From: Lactarius indigo
Lineage: Eukaryota; Basidiomycota; Agaricomycetes; Russulales; Russulaceae
DNA: 64,000 bases
Assembly: GCA_025766275.1 (NCBI GenBank)
Contig: JAFKAC010000042.1
Span: 62,001-126,000 of the forward strand
Reading direction: 5' to 3'
Position 1 is the stretch's first letter. Each line of letters starts with the position of its first letter. The notes beneath the pieces were generated by a model. The model was not told the origin of the DNA, made no database searches, and saw only the letters and a program-made list of their open reading frames with translations. A program made the translations under genes and the position numbers. Shown here piece by piece: positions 55,958-64,000 of this stretch.

Positions 55958-57984
55958 AGATCTTGAAGTATGAGGTCCTTTACCTCATCCGTACTATTGG
56001 CCACTTGCGTAAGCCATTCCTTGGCCTGTTCTCCCGGTGTTTTTGTCGTGGCTGCGTTTATTTGCAGCATTGGCGTTACGCTGGGTGCCGGTGTCGCGTA
56101 CCCTGGCAATGAGGGTTCGTACTGCGATACCGGCCCTTGTGAAATAGGCCACTGGGGCGGCCATGTCTCGGTCATTCGGCTGCTTGATGGGGCTGCTTGC
56201 CATTGCCTCTGAATGCGGGGGTGTGGACAGTTTCGTGAGAGGTGTCCCGGAGCGTGACAATTATAGCAGAGGACGTTCCTTAAGTCCCTCCTTGACCCTC
56301 CTCTTCCGCGCCCTCTGGCTCCCGGTCCTCCCCGTGGTGGGAATGGTGGCGTTGGCCAGTCGTGATGGGGCAGTTTGTTGAAGTCGATTTCTTCTGATCC
56401 CGCGAGCCTCACCTTGGCGCGGTCAGCGGAAGTGTCCATTGCCCATGGGTTGGTTTGAGGTAGGTTTTGCGGAAGTGTCCACCCCGCATTGCCGCTTTGC
56501 TTTTTTGGCTGCGTCGTCGTATTCTTGTATTCGTTGAGCCTCGCCTTGAGATGGATGTAGTTCTTCTGCCGTTTGAGTACGGCCCTCTTCCAATTGTCAA
56601 ACGTGATGGGGTCGTCGAATTGGAACGCGTTTTTGAACAGTTCCTTAGGTAGACCCGACGTAAAAAGGTTGATCATTTGTGGTTCATTGAGGCGGTAATG
56701 AGCTTTCCGCGCGAGTTGCTCGAAGTCGTTGACGTACTTGTCAATATCCTCTCCCGTCATTTTGAGCCCTTTTCGCAGTATCGCCTGCGCCTGCTCTCGT
56801 TCCAGCGTATTTTCGAATCGCTGGCTAAAGCCGTCGGCTACGGCGTCCCACAGGTCTCAAGTGTAGGGGCTAATCCCTCGTTGTATTTGTCTGTTGAGCC
56901 AGTTCAGGAAGGACAGGACCCATTCACTGACTGCTCCGCCTTTGATGTAGGAAAGAAACAGAAGGTATCTTCTGTAGTCGTTGCGCATGATGGGGGCGTC
57001 TAGGTTCATGCCCCAGTAAACATGCCACTGTGTCAAGAATTGGTCTACTTTGAGTCTGTCCCCGTCGAAAATAGAAGGTGGCTCGCCGGTCAGTTTTTCG
57101 TTGTGATGTCCTCCTCCGGCGCCTCCATCACCTCCTCCTCCACCACCACCTCCGCCTCCTCCGGGTGGCCCGGCGGGTGGTCCTCTTGGTGGTTCGGTTC
57201 TTCGTAAATCGAATGGGATACCCCCCCCTGGTGGTGGTGGTGGATCGTCACCTGGTCCTCCCACACCTGGGGGAAGCTCCAGTGCAGGTCGTCGTCCTGT
57301 CGGAGGGTCCCCTCGATCGGATCCTATAGCTCGAAAGATGGCGGCGTCTTCTGCGGTCATTCGTATGCCGGTTTCAGGGTTAATGGGCATGAGGATTTCT
57401 CTTGCTCCTTCCTGTACTGCGCGCGCTTCTTCAATTGCGACCTCTTCCATTGCTCGCGTTATTGTTGCCATAATAGCTGGTGATCGAATGTGAATTGGTT
57501 CTGGTTCTGTAATGTGCGCGGACTCAGCTCGTTCGATGAGGAGATCTTGTATCGCTCCTCCACTAGTCTCTGTTTGATTTGGTTCTCGTCCTTCACTTTC
57601 GTCTTGGCTTTGTTCTTCTTCCTCTGATACTACCTCTCCAGTAGAATGCTCTCGCACTTGTCCGTCGATGGGGCCCCAATCTGCTCGACTATTTAGTTCT
57701 CGGGCGTCGATATCACACTGATATCTAGGTCCTGCTGGTCGTATGATGTCCCACTGGGATTCTACGGGGTTCCACGTAACTTCTGTCCAGCACAAGTGGT
57801 CGAAGTTGAACTCAACTGGTCGGAACCTGCTTGGTCCATTGAACTCCACAAAATATCCGGTTTCCTCTTGTCTTTCCCTCCAACTGGCAGCTTGTAGAAA
57901 GCGCGTGGGGACGTTACGTTCTCCTCTTCTTGGGAGCGAATAGGGACGGAAGCTCGTCCACTGATCTCTTGTTGTTACAGCCAC
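55927..57984 (-). pseudogene. gag: Gypsy gag with one in-frame TGA
   Basis: About 685 codons counting through a TGA at 56857-56859. The N-terminal 170 residues (GYFVEFNGPSRFRPVEFNF, LCWTEVTWNP) are conserved in the second gypsy element. A Gly/Pro-rich linker and the Ty3-gag domain follow (FDGDRLKVDQFLTQWHVYWG, then past the stop YVNDFEQLARKAHYRL). A CCHC zinc knuckle (CYNCHAPGHLSRNC) lies near the C-terminus, for packaging element RNA. The TGA aligns to sense sequence in the second element. The ORF has no ATG at its N-terminus: it begins at GTG in CCACCGTGG right after the primer-binding site. It overlaps pol by 31 nt. Confidence 0.85.
55939..55945 (-). promoter_or_regulatory. -1 ribosomal frameshift heptamer between gag and pol
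   Basis: GGGTTTT on the minus strand, read in the gag frame as G GGT TTT. This is a canonical X XXY YYZ slip site. It lies within the 31-nt gag/pol overlap, and a -1 slip there enters the pol frame exactly (TTT TCG GGA TGC). Confidence 0.75.
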
Positions 57985-57990
57985 GGTGGG

Positions 57991-58001
57991 ATCTTGGTCT
58001 T
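57991..58001 (-). promoter_or_regulatory. Self-complementary primer-binding site (gypsy 1)
   Basis: AAGACCAAGAT on the minus strand, two bases after the 5' LTR. It is complementary to ATCTTGGTCTT at 58234-58224 in the LTR. That sequence starts 34 bp downstream of TATTTAA (58268-58262), where the transcript should begin. Confidence 0.7.
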
Positions 58002-58003
58002 AA

Positions 58004-58507
58004 TGTAACGTCGCCACGACGTTAGCTCGACTTGAGCGCGGGTAGCGGTAACAACTTAGCGATATGTCAATCTCGTCGGCTTGAAGACGCGGAGGTCCAA
58101 GTCCTTGCTCCTAGTGAATACGCGAAGGCACACTGGCAAGTCCAATACTTTAGTCACGGACAAGGTGGACTACTTCCTTTAGACGAAGGAGCGAGTAAAA
58201 GAGGAAACAAGTGGCGATTTAAGAAGACCAAGATGGCGTATCTTGGTCTTCACAAGACAGCTTAAATACATACTGAGCAGGCTTTCAAGCGCTGCTATGA
58301 GTCACGGTAAAGTAGCGTCCAATGTGTCGCAGAAACAACTCGAACCCTAATACTACTAGTACCAGTACTAGTGGCGTCGGTCATCAGTCAGCTATCACAC
58401 CCTATCGCCTATCGTACTACCGTATCACCGTGGTAAAGTCCACAACTAATCTACCTTACCGCCGTAGTTGCAACCGGTACAGTAAGGGTACAAGTCGAAA
58501 CGTAACA
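58004..58507 (-). repeat. 5' LTR of the gypsy element
   Basis: 504 bp. It contains the promoter TATTTAA (58268-58262, minus strand) and a hairpin of AAGACCAAGAT and ATCTTGGTCTT around the inferred transcript start. Confidence 0.95.
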
Positions 58508-58675
58508 TAGGAGGAGCGAAAACACCAAAGTCTGAACGCATCAGCTGTAGGGCCAGTTAAGCATCGAGCTGAACGCACTGTCGATGCCATTGGCAAGTGC
58601 AGTCCAGAACAGGGATTGTTGGTTCTCAGTGGTCGAGTTGCAGATGCCGCCCGCGTGCCTGCCGCCTTGTAGCCT

Positions 58676-59270
58676 GTTTGAGTCCCACGGACATCTGTAT
58701 CAGTAACAGTTTTGTGGAACGAGGCGAGGCGAGGGGCACTGCTAGGAAGGTAGGAACCTGGGTGCCATGGGTGGCAGTGTACGAAATAGAACACACGAAC
58801 GGTTACAAAAAGAATGGAGTGACCAGATGGGTAGAGAGCCAGGGCTGATGCCAAACCTGTGAACACGTAAGCCTGTGAGTATGGGCATGGCGTTGCATGG
58901 GTACGAGTTGCATGCATTGTGACCAAGAACCATGCTGCTTTGAGTCCTGTGGACACATGTATCAGGGACAGCTTTGTAGGACTGGGTATGAATGACAGGC
59001 AATGACAGGGAAAAACCGTGTACGCACCAATTGAGAAGGGTAGACGGAACGAGGCGAGGTAAGGCCATGAGTGCTGCCAGGGAGCCGCAGGAACCTAAGC
59101 GCCATGGGTGGAGACGGCTATGAAGCAGAGGTGACAGCTACAGAGCAGAAAGAATGGAGCAGGCCACAACGGGGACTAGATGGGTAAGGAACCGGGTTGA
59201 TGCCAAACCTGTAAATGTGTAAATGTGTGAGTAAGGGCGTGGCGTTGCACGAGTACAATTGCAAGCGGAC
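58676..59270. repeat. Imperfect tandem duplication (about 300-bp unit)
   Basis: Unit 1 (about 58676-58920) and unit 2 (about 58939-59270) share GTTTGAGTCC/CTTTGAGTCC, GGAACGAGGCGAGG, GGAACCT, GCCATGGGTGG, GATGCCAAACCTGT and GGCGTTGCA, with insertions between them. No coding potential is apparent in 58513-59528. Confidence 0.6.
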
Positions 59271-59528
59271 TGGGACTGGGAACCTGTCTTTCCATGGTAA
59301 AAAATGTAAAAGAGCGTAAAAGTTTCAGAAAATTTTACTAGAATTTGATGTCCAAGTTGGTTTTCTCACAGTGTTTCTCCAAACCCATACTAACTTACTG
59401 TACCTTTACTGTACCTGTACCCTGGTGACTCCCGTGTTACGCCAATTCTGTCCATAACTCCTACATCTCTTTCTCAACCAATGTGACCATCTTTCCCTAT
59501 GTCTTGTTACTGATGCAAAGCGTGCCAG

Positions 59529-60127
59529 ATGAAGGTTTCAGCAAAATATCTCCGCTTACATCTTCAAAAAAGTCCTGATCCTCATTGTTGTGAATATCTT
59601 GCTGAACTAGACTGTGAGCTTCTATCTGACAACAAGTTAGCAACCCCAGGAGAATCCCTTGGTGAACAGGAAGGGCTTGTTGTGAACCATGCTGGAGAGT
59701 ACTTTGGTCTTGCTTCGGACTTTGGTGATTATAATGACTGGACCGGATACAGCGATGATAGGGTGTGCTCTTTTCATTTATGTTCGGTTCAAAGTCTGAC
59801 TTTTTGTTTCAGTGCAACTCAAAGGGCGTCCCTCATGATTCCCGTAGATCCATTCATGGACAACTTCAATCGCCCAATAAGGTCCTCGGCATGGATTTGG
59901 ACGACGACATGGACGAAGAACTACATGGGGAGTTGGAGACTGACGAATTCAATGCAGAGATAGAATGCGAGCTTGAACTGGAGCGCGAGAATGCCAATGA
60001 GCCACCCATGGACGAGCCAGTTGTGGACGACTCAGGTCAGTGTCAACACTGTGCAACCACTCCTCCAATCGACACCTGCGACCCCCATACAGAAAGACAT
60101 CTTCAGGTCGGTCCACATGTTGTCAGC
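59529..60127 (+). pseudogene. 5' fragment of a Plavaka-like (CACTA-type) transposase gene
   Basis: The first part, LRLHLQKSPDPHCCEY, resembles the N-terminal zinc-finger-like segment (H-L-x-K-S/T-x-D-P-x-C) of Plavaka transposases common in Agaricomycetes. An acidic segment follows in a second frame (DDDMDEELHGELETDEFNAE), then CQHCATTPP. An intron near 59765-59812 could join the frames. The sequence ends at 60128, where a hAT-like end begins. The catalytic part is absent. The assignment rests on a short motif and is tentative. Confidence 0.4.
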
Positions 60128-61507
60128 TACTAGTGTTGCCGTGGCTTGGCTCAGCTTGGCTTGGCTCAGCTAAGCACAGCTCGACCAAAAAAGGACGAGC
60201 TGAGCTGAGCCACTCCAAATTGAGCTGGCTCAAGCTAGGCTGAGCCGGCTCAAGCCACCCAAAAGTACGAATAGAAAATTGTACCTTTTTGGGTAGCCTG
60301 AGTCAGCCAAGCCAACGAAACCACATTGGAGGTGAGGTCTAACGCGTGTGAATTCGACCCTCAAATTGTACAGACAAGTCAAGCCCTGGGTCTGAAGATT
60401 CGAATCCCCCCCCGTCGTCCCTCCTCTGCACAAACTGGCCAGAGGTCTGCGTGCTGTCTGCAGGCTGTTCGCGTTGTCCGCCCGCCGACCTCTGGCCTTT
60501 TCTGTGCTCTTGCCGCCCCTCGCTTGCTCTGGTTGCCCCTCGCTTGCTCTGGTTGCCCCTCGCTTGCTCTGGTTGCCCCTCGCTTGCTCTGGTTGCCCCT
60601 CGCTTGCTCTGGTTGCCCCTCGCTTGCTCTGGTTGCCCCTCGCTTGCTCTGGTTGCCCCTCGCTTGCTCTGGTTGCCCCTCGCTTGCTCTGGTTGCCCCT
60701 CGCTCGCTCTGGTCGCCGCTCGTCGCCGCTCACCTGCTCTGGTCACCGCTCGTCACCCCTCGCTGCCCCTTGCCTGCTCTGGTCGCCACTCGTCGCTGCT
60801 CGCCGCCCCTCGCTCTCATCGCTGCTGCTCGTCGCCACTCACCGCCCCTCACTCTGGTCGCCGCCCGTCGCCGCCCATCGCCGCTCCTCTGGCCACTGCG
60901 CAGCCGTTGGTGCCGCTGCCACCACCCTTGCTGCCACCGCCGCCACCGCCCTCGCGTTGCCGCCGCCACCACCGCTACCACCCTCACTGCCGGCGCTGGC
61001 ACCCGCCCACCTTTGGACAACCATCAGGTGCCCCTGGATGCCTCGGACACCCTCGGAAGGCCCTTGGATGCCCTTGGACGCCCTCAGACAGCCCTCGCAC
61101 ACCCTCCTCTTGCCCCTCCACACCCCCCTTTCTCTTCCCACCCCCTTTTCCCTCTCTGGCCACCCCAGGTGAGTCACACAGGTCCCCTACTTTTATGTAG
61201 TTCATTCCTAGGTACAAATACATGTATATAGCCTTGTTGCAAATAAATTTCTCTTTAAACTACTGCTCACTAATGCCCCTGAGATAAGCCCTCAAGTCCT
61301 CAACTGGTCTGACTGCCTCCATTCCCTCCAGCTCTTCCATTTCATCCTTCTCTCCAAGCCCTTCAGTAAAATTGAGTTCCCTTTTATACTTTGCCTGGAA
61401 CTTGAGTATCTGTATGGCTTCCATGCTGCCTGGCTTAAGGCGGTTCCTCCTGGCTCTAGCTGTCTCCTTGCTTGCTGAGAAGACACGCTCACATGGGACT
61501 GAAGTGG
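60128..61507 (-). mobile_element. 3' part of a hAT DNA transposon
   Basis: On the minus strand the hAT C-terminal dimerisation region is at 61260-61507 (SVPCERVFSASKETARARRN, LKPGSMEAIQILKFQ), ending in a stop at 61260. The far end at 60128 is TAGTGTTGCCGTGGCTTGG, a hAT-like terminus followed by GGCT-rich subterminal repeats. The region between is non-coding and includes a minisatellite. The 5' part of the element is missing: an LTR starts at 61508 within the codons just before SVPCERVF. Confidence 0.7.
60521..60700. repeat. 20-bp minisatellite, nine perfect copies
   Basis: The unit CGCTTGCTCTGGTTGCCCCT is repeated nine times without change. Degenerate derivatives follow to about 60880 (CGCTCGCTCTGGTCGCCGCT and so on). 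Because 20 is not a multiple of three and the unit has no stop in any frame, it produces long artefactual ORFs on both strands (up to 301 codons). Confidence 0.95.
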
Positions 61508-62153
61508 TGTCATGAACTCCCTGGTCACCTATTCCTTTTGCAGTCCCTATCTGATTCATTCCCTTTATTGACAGTTACCTTCTTAGACCTCTGTTTCCCC
61601 TTATCTGATTGTTCTAGCACCTTCTGTGCTATTCTCGTCCACCCTTCTTCTGCCTTGCTGGCATAACACCATCTTGCACGATGATGATGCCATTTTGCCA
61701 GCACATCATTCTATCTATAGCAACCAGTAGCACAATGCGCTCAGGTGCAATCCTGTACTATATAAGGAACCCTGTAGTGTGCCTTAGCTCCTTAGCTTTG
61801 GCTTAATCAACTATCTGCGTTGTATCTCCACTGTCTCCTTGAGTGCCTCAGTCCCTTCAGCACTCAAGCCCTTGACCCAGAACCTCTGACCCTTGACCCT
61901 TATCCTCTTTGGGTCATTCCCCTCTCAGCCTCTGTGCAGGCTTCCCCTTGACTTCGCTCTTACCCTCCTCCTGTCTTACTGGTCAGCCCAGTGACACGTG
62001 ACCTTTGGACTTAGGCCACCGAGCTCGTCCATTACTACAGACTCAGTCACCTTGGCACAAGGGACTGGTACAGAAGGACCTTCCCACCTCAGTACAGGGG
62101 GATCGCCACAGACTCAGCTACCTTAGCATAGGAGCTGTTACAGAGGACCTTAG
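61508..62153. mobile_element. Truncated LTR, second copy of the 47000-47693 family
   Basis: It begins TGTCATGAAC inside the hAT coding end and matches 47001 to about 47610, with one small insertion (CACGATGATGATGCC near 61678). It is cut at 62153 by the LTR of gypsy element 2, so its own 3' end is not adjacent. Confidence 0.8.
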
Positions 62154-62659
62154 TGTTACAGTATGGACTTAATGACTCATCACACGCGACTCATGACCGG
62201 TTATGACTACGGTCCGGTATCAGTATTAGTCATGGACTCTTACATCGCATCAGTCAGCATAGTAGTTCGCATGTGATTGTGACTCATGTATGACTCATTC
62301 CTAGGATAGCTGTACTAGGGTTCGAGCTAGTTACGCTATTGGGTATTTACTATTCTAGCGGCGCTTCAAAGCCCGCGCGTATTTGTATAAATAGTCGACT
62401 AAGAAGACCAAGAGTCCCCATCTTGGTCTTCTTCAATCCACCACTTGACTCGTCTTTCATCCGCCTTAGTTCCAGCTAGGTGCACTTCCACTTCGGTTTG
62501 CCAAGAAACCGTCTTCTTTACCCTTCGGTGCAGCGTGTGCCAGCATGCCCCTGTTCACCTTGCGTTGGGTTGACACGTGGTCCCCATTCGCCTAACTTTT
62601 GCTAAGTCGATTACGCCTTTCACGAGTCCACGTCGGACTAACGCCGGTGGAGCGTAACA
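62154..62659 (+). repeat. 5' LTR of gypsy element 2
   Basis: Contains TATAAATA at 62386, followed 34 bp later by ATCTTGGTCTT (62420-62430), the inferred transcript start. AAGACCAAGA lies just upstream (62404-62413), forming the same hairpin as in element 1. Confidence 0.85.
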
Positions 62660-62661
62660 TT

Positions 62662-62672
62662 AAGACCAAGAT
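62662..62672 (+). promoter_or_regulatory. Self-complementary primer-binding site (gypsy 2)
   Basis: AAGACCAAGAT, two bases after the LTR and complementary over 11 nt to 62420-62430. Spacing and sequence are the same as in element 1. Confidence 0.7.
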
Positions 62673-62679
62673 CCTCATC

Positions 62680-64000
62680 GTGGCGTACTCGACCAGAGAC
62701 CAGTGGACGTCCTTCCGTCCCTACCATATTGAACGACGAGGCGATCGCAACGTACCAACAAGATTCCTGGGAGCAGCACAGTGGAGAGAACGAGGAGAAG
62801 ACACCGGGTATTTTGTAGAATTTAACGGTCCTAACCATTTCCGACCCGTTGAGTTCAATTTTGAACATCTCTGCTGGACCGAGGTTACTTGGAATCCTAT
62901 AGATCACCGCTGGGACATCGTACGACCAGCCGGAAGAAACTATAACTGCGATATCGACGCGCGAGAACTCAATAGCCGCGCAGATTACGGTCCTATAGAC
63001 GGACAAGCACAAGAACACACAGATGAAGGAATCAGCGGAGAAGAAACCTCCGAAAGTCAGTCGCCAAGTAGAGGAACAACACCAGCCGAAGACGCCAGCC
63101 TAGGAGCAATTGGCGATCACATTATACAACGAACTGAGTCTCTTACCATTCACCAACCCGAACCAGAAGTAATTCACATCCGCAGTCCAGCAGTCACAAT
63201 GGCAACTGCCACTATTACCGAAGACGAAGTACGGCTTACCACTGAAGCGAGGGATCAAGTAGCCCTAGAAGAGCAAAGACGCATCGCAGAAGAATCACGA
63301 GCTAATCTAGCTCCCATTAACCCTTACACAGGTCATCGAATGACTGACGACGATGTGGCAATCCATCGTGCCATTGGGCCTGACATAGCCGACCCCCCCA
63401 GTGGAGGAGGCGGACCCCCCAGAGATTTACCCGGAGGAGGAGGACCGCCACCAAGAGGACCCGGATTTCAAGGATTTCCAGGAGGATTCCCAGAAGGACC
63501 ACCAGGAGGAGGACCTCCGGGAGGAGGATTACCAGGTGCAGGACCCATTATTCCCCCTCCAAGTAATAAATTAGCTGGCGAAGCGCCCACAGTATTCGAC
63601 GGAGAACGTGCCAAAGTTGAAGCATTTCTCACTCAATGGCACGTCTACTGGGGCATGAATGCCGACGAAGGCATCATGGCCACCCCATATCGACGCGCTC
63701 TACTTTTTCTCTCCTATATCAAAGGCGTCAACGTTAGCGAGTGGGTATTAGCTATGCTCACCTGGCTTAATGGCCAGATACAAGCAGGAATACCCCGCAC
63801 GAGCGAAGGGCTGTGGAATGAAGTGACGCGCAGCTTCATGCAGCGCTTCCGCAATACGATGGAACAAGAGCAAGCTCAATACGAGCTCAAAAAAGGAGTC
63901 AAGATGATTGGAGGTAACCTAGATGAGTATTGCACCCAGTTTGAACAATTAATACGCCGCGCTCAATATCGGCTCGATGATCCCCAGACGTTGGATCTAT
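62680..64000 (+). CDS. gag: Gag of gypsy element 2 (partial, runs off window)
   Basis: Open without a stop to the window end, about 440 codons. The N-terminal module matches element 1 (TRDQWTSFRP, GYFVEFNGP, RPVEFNFEHLCWTEVTWNP, DIDARELNSRADYGPIDGQ). A Gly/Pro-rich linker and the Ty3-gag domain follow (FDGERAKVEAFLTQWHVYWG, FLSYIKGVNVSEWVL, YCTQFEQLIRRAQYRL). Where element 1 has TGA, this copy reads TSEGLWN, so it is intact there. No ATG lies near the conserved N-terminus; the GTG at 62680 aligns with the GTG start of element 1. A 16-codon upstream ORF starts at the ATG near 62543. Confidence 0.85.
   Translation, partial: MAYSTRDQWTSFRPYHIERRGDRNVPTRFLGAAQWRERGEDTGYFVEFNGPNHFRPVEFNFEHLCWTEVTWNPIDHRWDIVRPAGRNYNCDIDARELNSRADYGPIDGQAQEHTDEGISGEETSESQSPSRGTTPAEDASLGAIGDHIIQRTESLTIHQPEPEVIHIRSPAVTMATATITEDEVRLTTEARDQVALEEQRRIAEESRANLAPINPYTGHRMTDDDVAIHRAIGPDIADPPSGGGGPPRDLPGGGGPPPRGPGFQGFPGGFPEGPPGGGPPGGGLPGAGPIIPPPSNKLAGEAPTVFDGERAKVEAFLTQWHVYWGMNADEGIMATPYRRALLFLSYIKGVNVSEWVLAMLTWLNGQIQAGIPRTSEGLWNEVTRSFMQRFRNTMEQEQAQYELKKGVKMIGGNLDEYCTQFEQLIRRAQYRLDDPQTLDL

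Larger units (their letters stand above)
50683..58507 (-). mobile_element. Complete Ty3/gypsy chromovirus (7.8 kb)
   Basis: Two 504-bp LTRs (50683-51186 and 58004-58507, 495 identical positions) enclose gag, pol and an extra ORF. The target duplication TAGGA is exact (50678-50682 and 58508-58512). The order in element direction is 5' LTR, primer-binding site, gag, frameshift, pol (protease, reverse transcriptase, RNase H, integrase, chromodomain), ORF3, polypurine tract, 3' LTR. Gag and the chromodomain region are each interrupted by one TGA, so this copy is probably not autonomous. Confidence 0.95.
62154..64000 (+). mobile_element. Second Ty3/gypsy element, 5' part (continues past window)
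   Basis: A 506-bp LTR (62154-62659, TGTTAC...GTAACA), primer-binding site and gag. It is related to the element at 50683-58507, but its LTR sequence is clearly different. It is inserted into the LTR fragment ending at 62153. Confidence 0.9.

Noticed and set aside
60326..60410. tRNA-like sequence with AGATTCGAATCCCC (B box) and GAGGTCTAACGCG (A box)
   Set aside because: I could not fold an acceptor stem or anticodon arm; at best it is a tRNA-derived SINE piece within the hAT element.
60230..61231. ORFs of up to 301 codons on both strands
   Set aside because: They are produced by a 20-bp minisatellite without stops and by a GC-rich degenerate tail, not by coding selection.
1..64000. CRISPR arrays, operons, bacterial promoters
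   Set aside because: No regularly spaced repeats with unique spacers; the intron-rich genes show a eukaryotic nuclear genome.

Overview
The window is nuclear DNA of a basidiomycete fungus, most likely an Agaricomycete. The evidence is many short spliceosomal introns (about 45-65 nt, GT-AG, with CTNAC-like branch sites), fungal protein families (DUF6534, DUF6532, H-type lectin, expanded P450s, Agaricomycete F-box proteins, Ty3/gypsy, hAT and Plavaka-like elements) and the absence of operons. No close species could be named from sequence alone. Exon boundaries were worked out by eye from splice sites, reading phase and remembered family patterns. Where all exons summed to a multiple of three the models are probably right.

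Layout. 1-7.4 kb: the 3' end of an unrecognised gene, a long gene-free stretch, then a TLC-domain membrane protein gene. 7.4-10.3 kb: weak unrecognised ORFs. 10.6-13.3 kb: a graveyard segment with a truncated ERB1 pseudogene fused to a copied piece of a lectin gene, a P450 3' remnant and a copied P450 promoter. 14.2-22.8 kb: the intact version of that arrangement, an H-type lectin gene on the minus strand and a P450 gene on the plus strand that once shared a promoter region. A 4.4 kb DNA transposon with a DD34E transposase and a convergent second gene of unknown function now splits them. 24.2-32.8 kb: two more intact P450 paralogues (all three with the same 11-exon structure), separated by an intact 12-exon DUF6534 membrane protein gene and a remnant of its last exon.

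33-43.8 kb is the ordinary gene-rich part: F-box protein, YMR1-like myotubularin phosphatase, S-adenosylmethionine synthetase, a C2H2 zinc-finger protein and a recognisable but unnamed Agaricomycete family.

44-64 kb is repeat-rich: a DUF6532 gene broken by two solo LTRs with exact 5-bp target duplications, a casein kinase I pseudogene, a complete Ty3/gypsy chromovirus (50683-58507, minus strand), a Plavaka-like fragment cut by a hAT fragment with a 20-bp minisatellite, an LTR fragment, and the 5' half of a second related gypsy element running off the window.

Most interesting signals: (1) the two-gene DNA transposon, whose ends are defined by an empty site in a paralogous segment; (2) both gypsy elements carry an 11-nt primer-binding site complementary to the inferred 5' end of their own transcript, a Tf1-type self-priming layout; (3) all nine differences between the two LTRs of the complete gypsy element are CpG transitions, and its two internal stops are both TGA, as expected from CGA decay; (4) that element has a canonical -1 frameshift heptamer at gag-pol, a gag start without ATG, and an extra 3' ORF.
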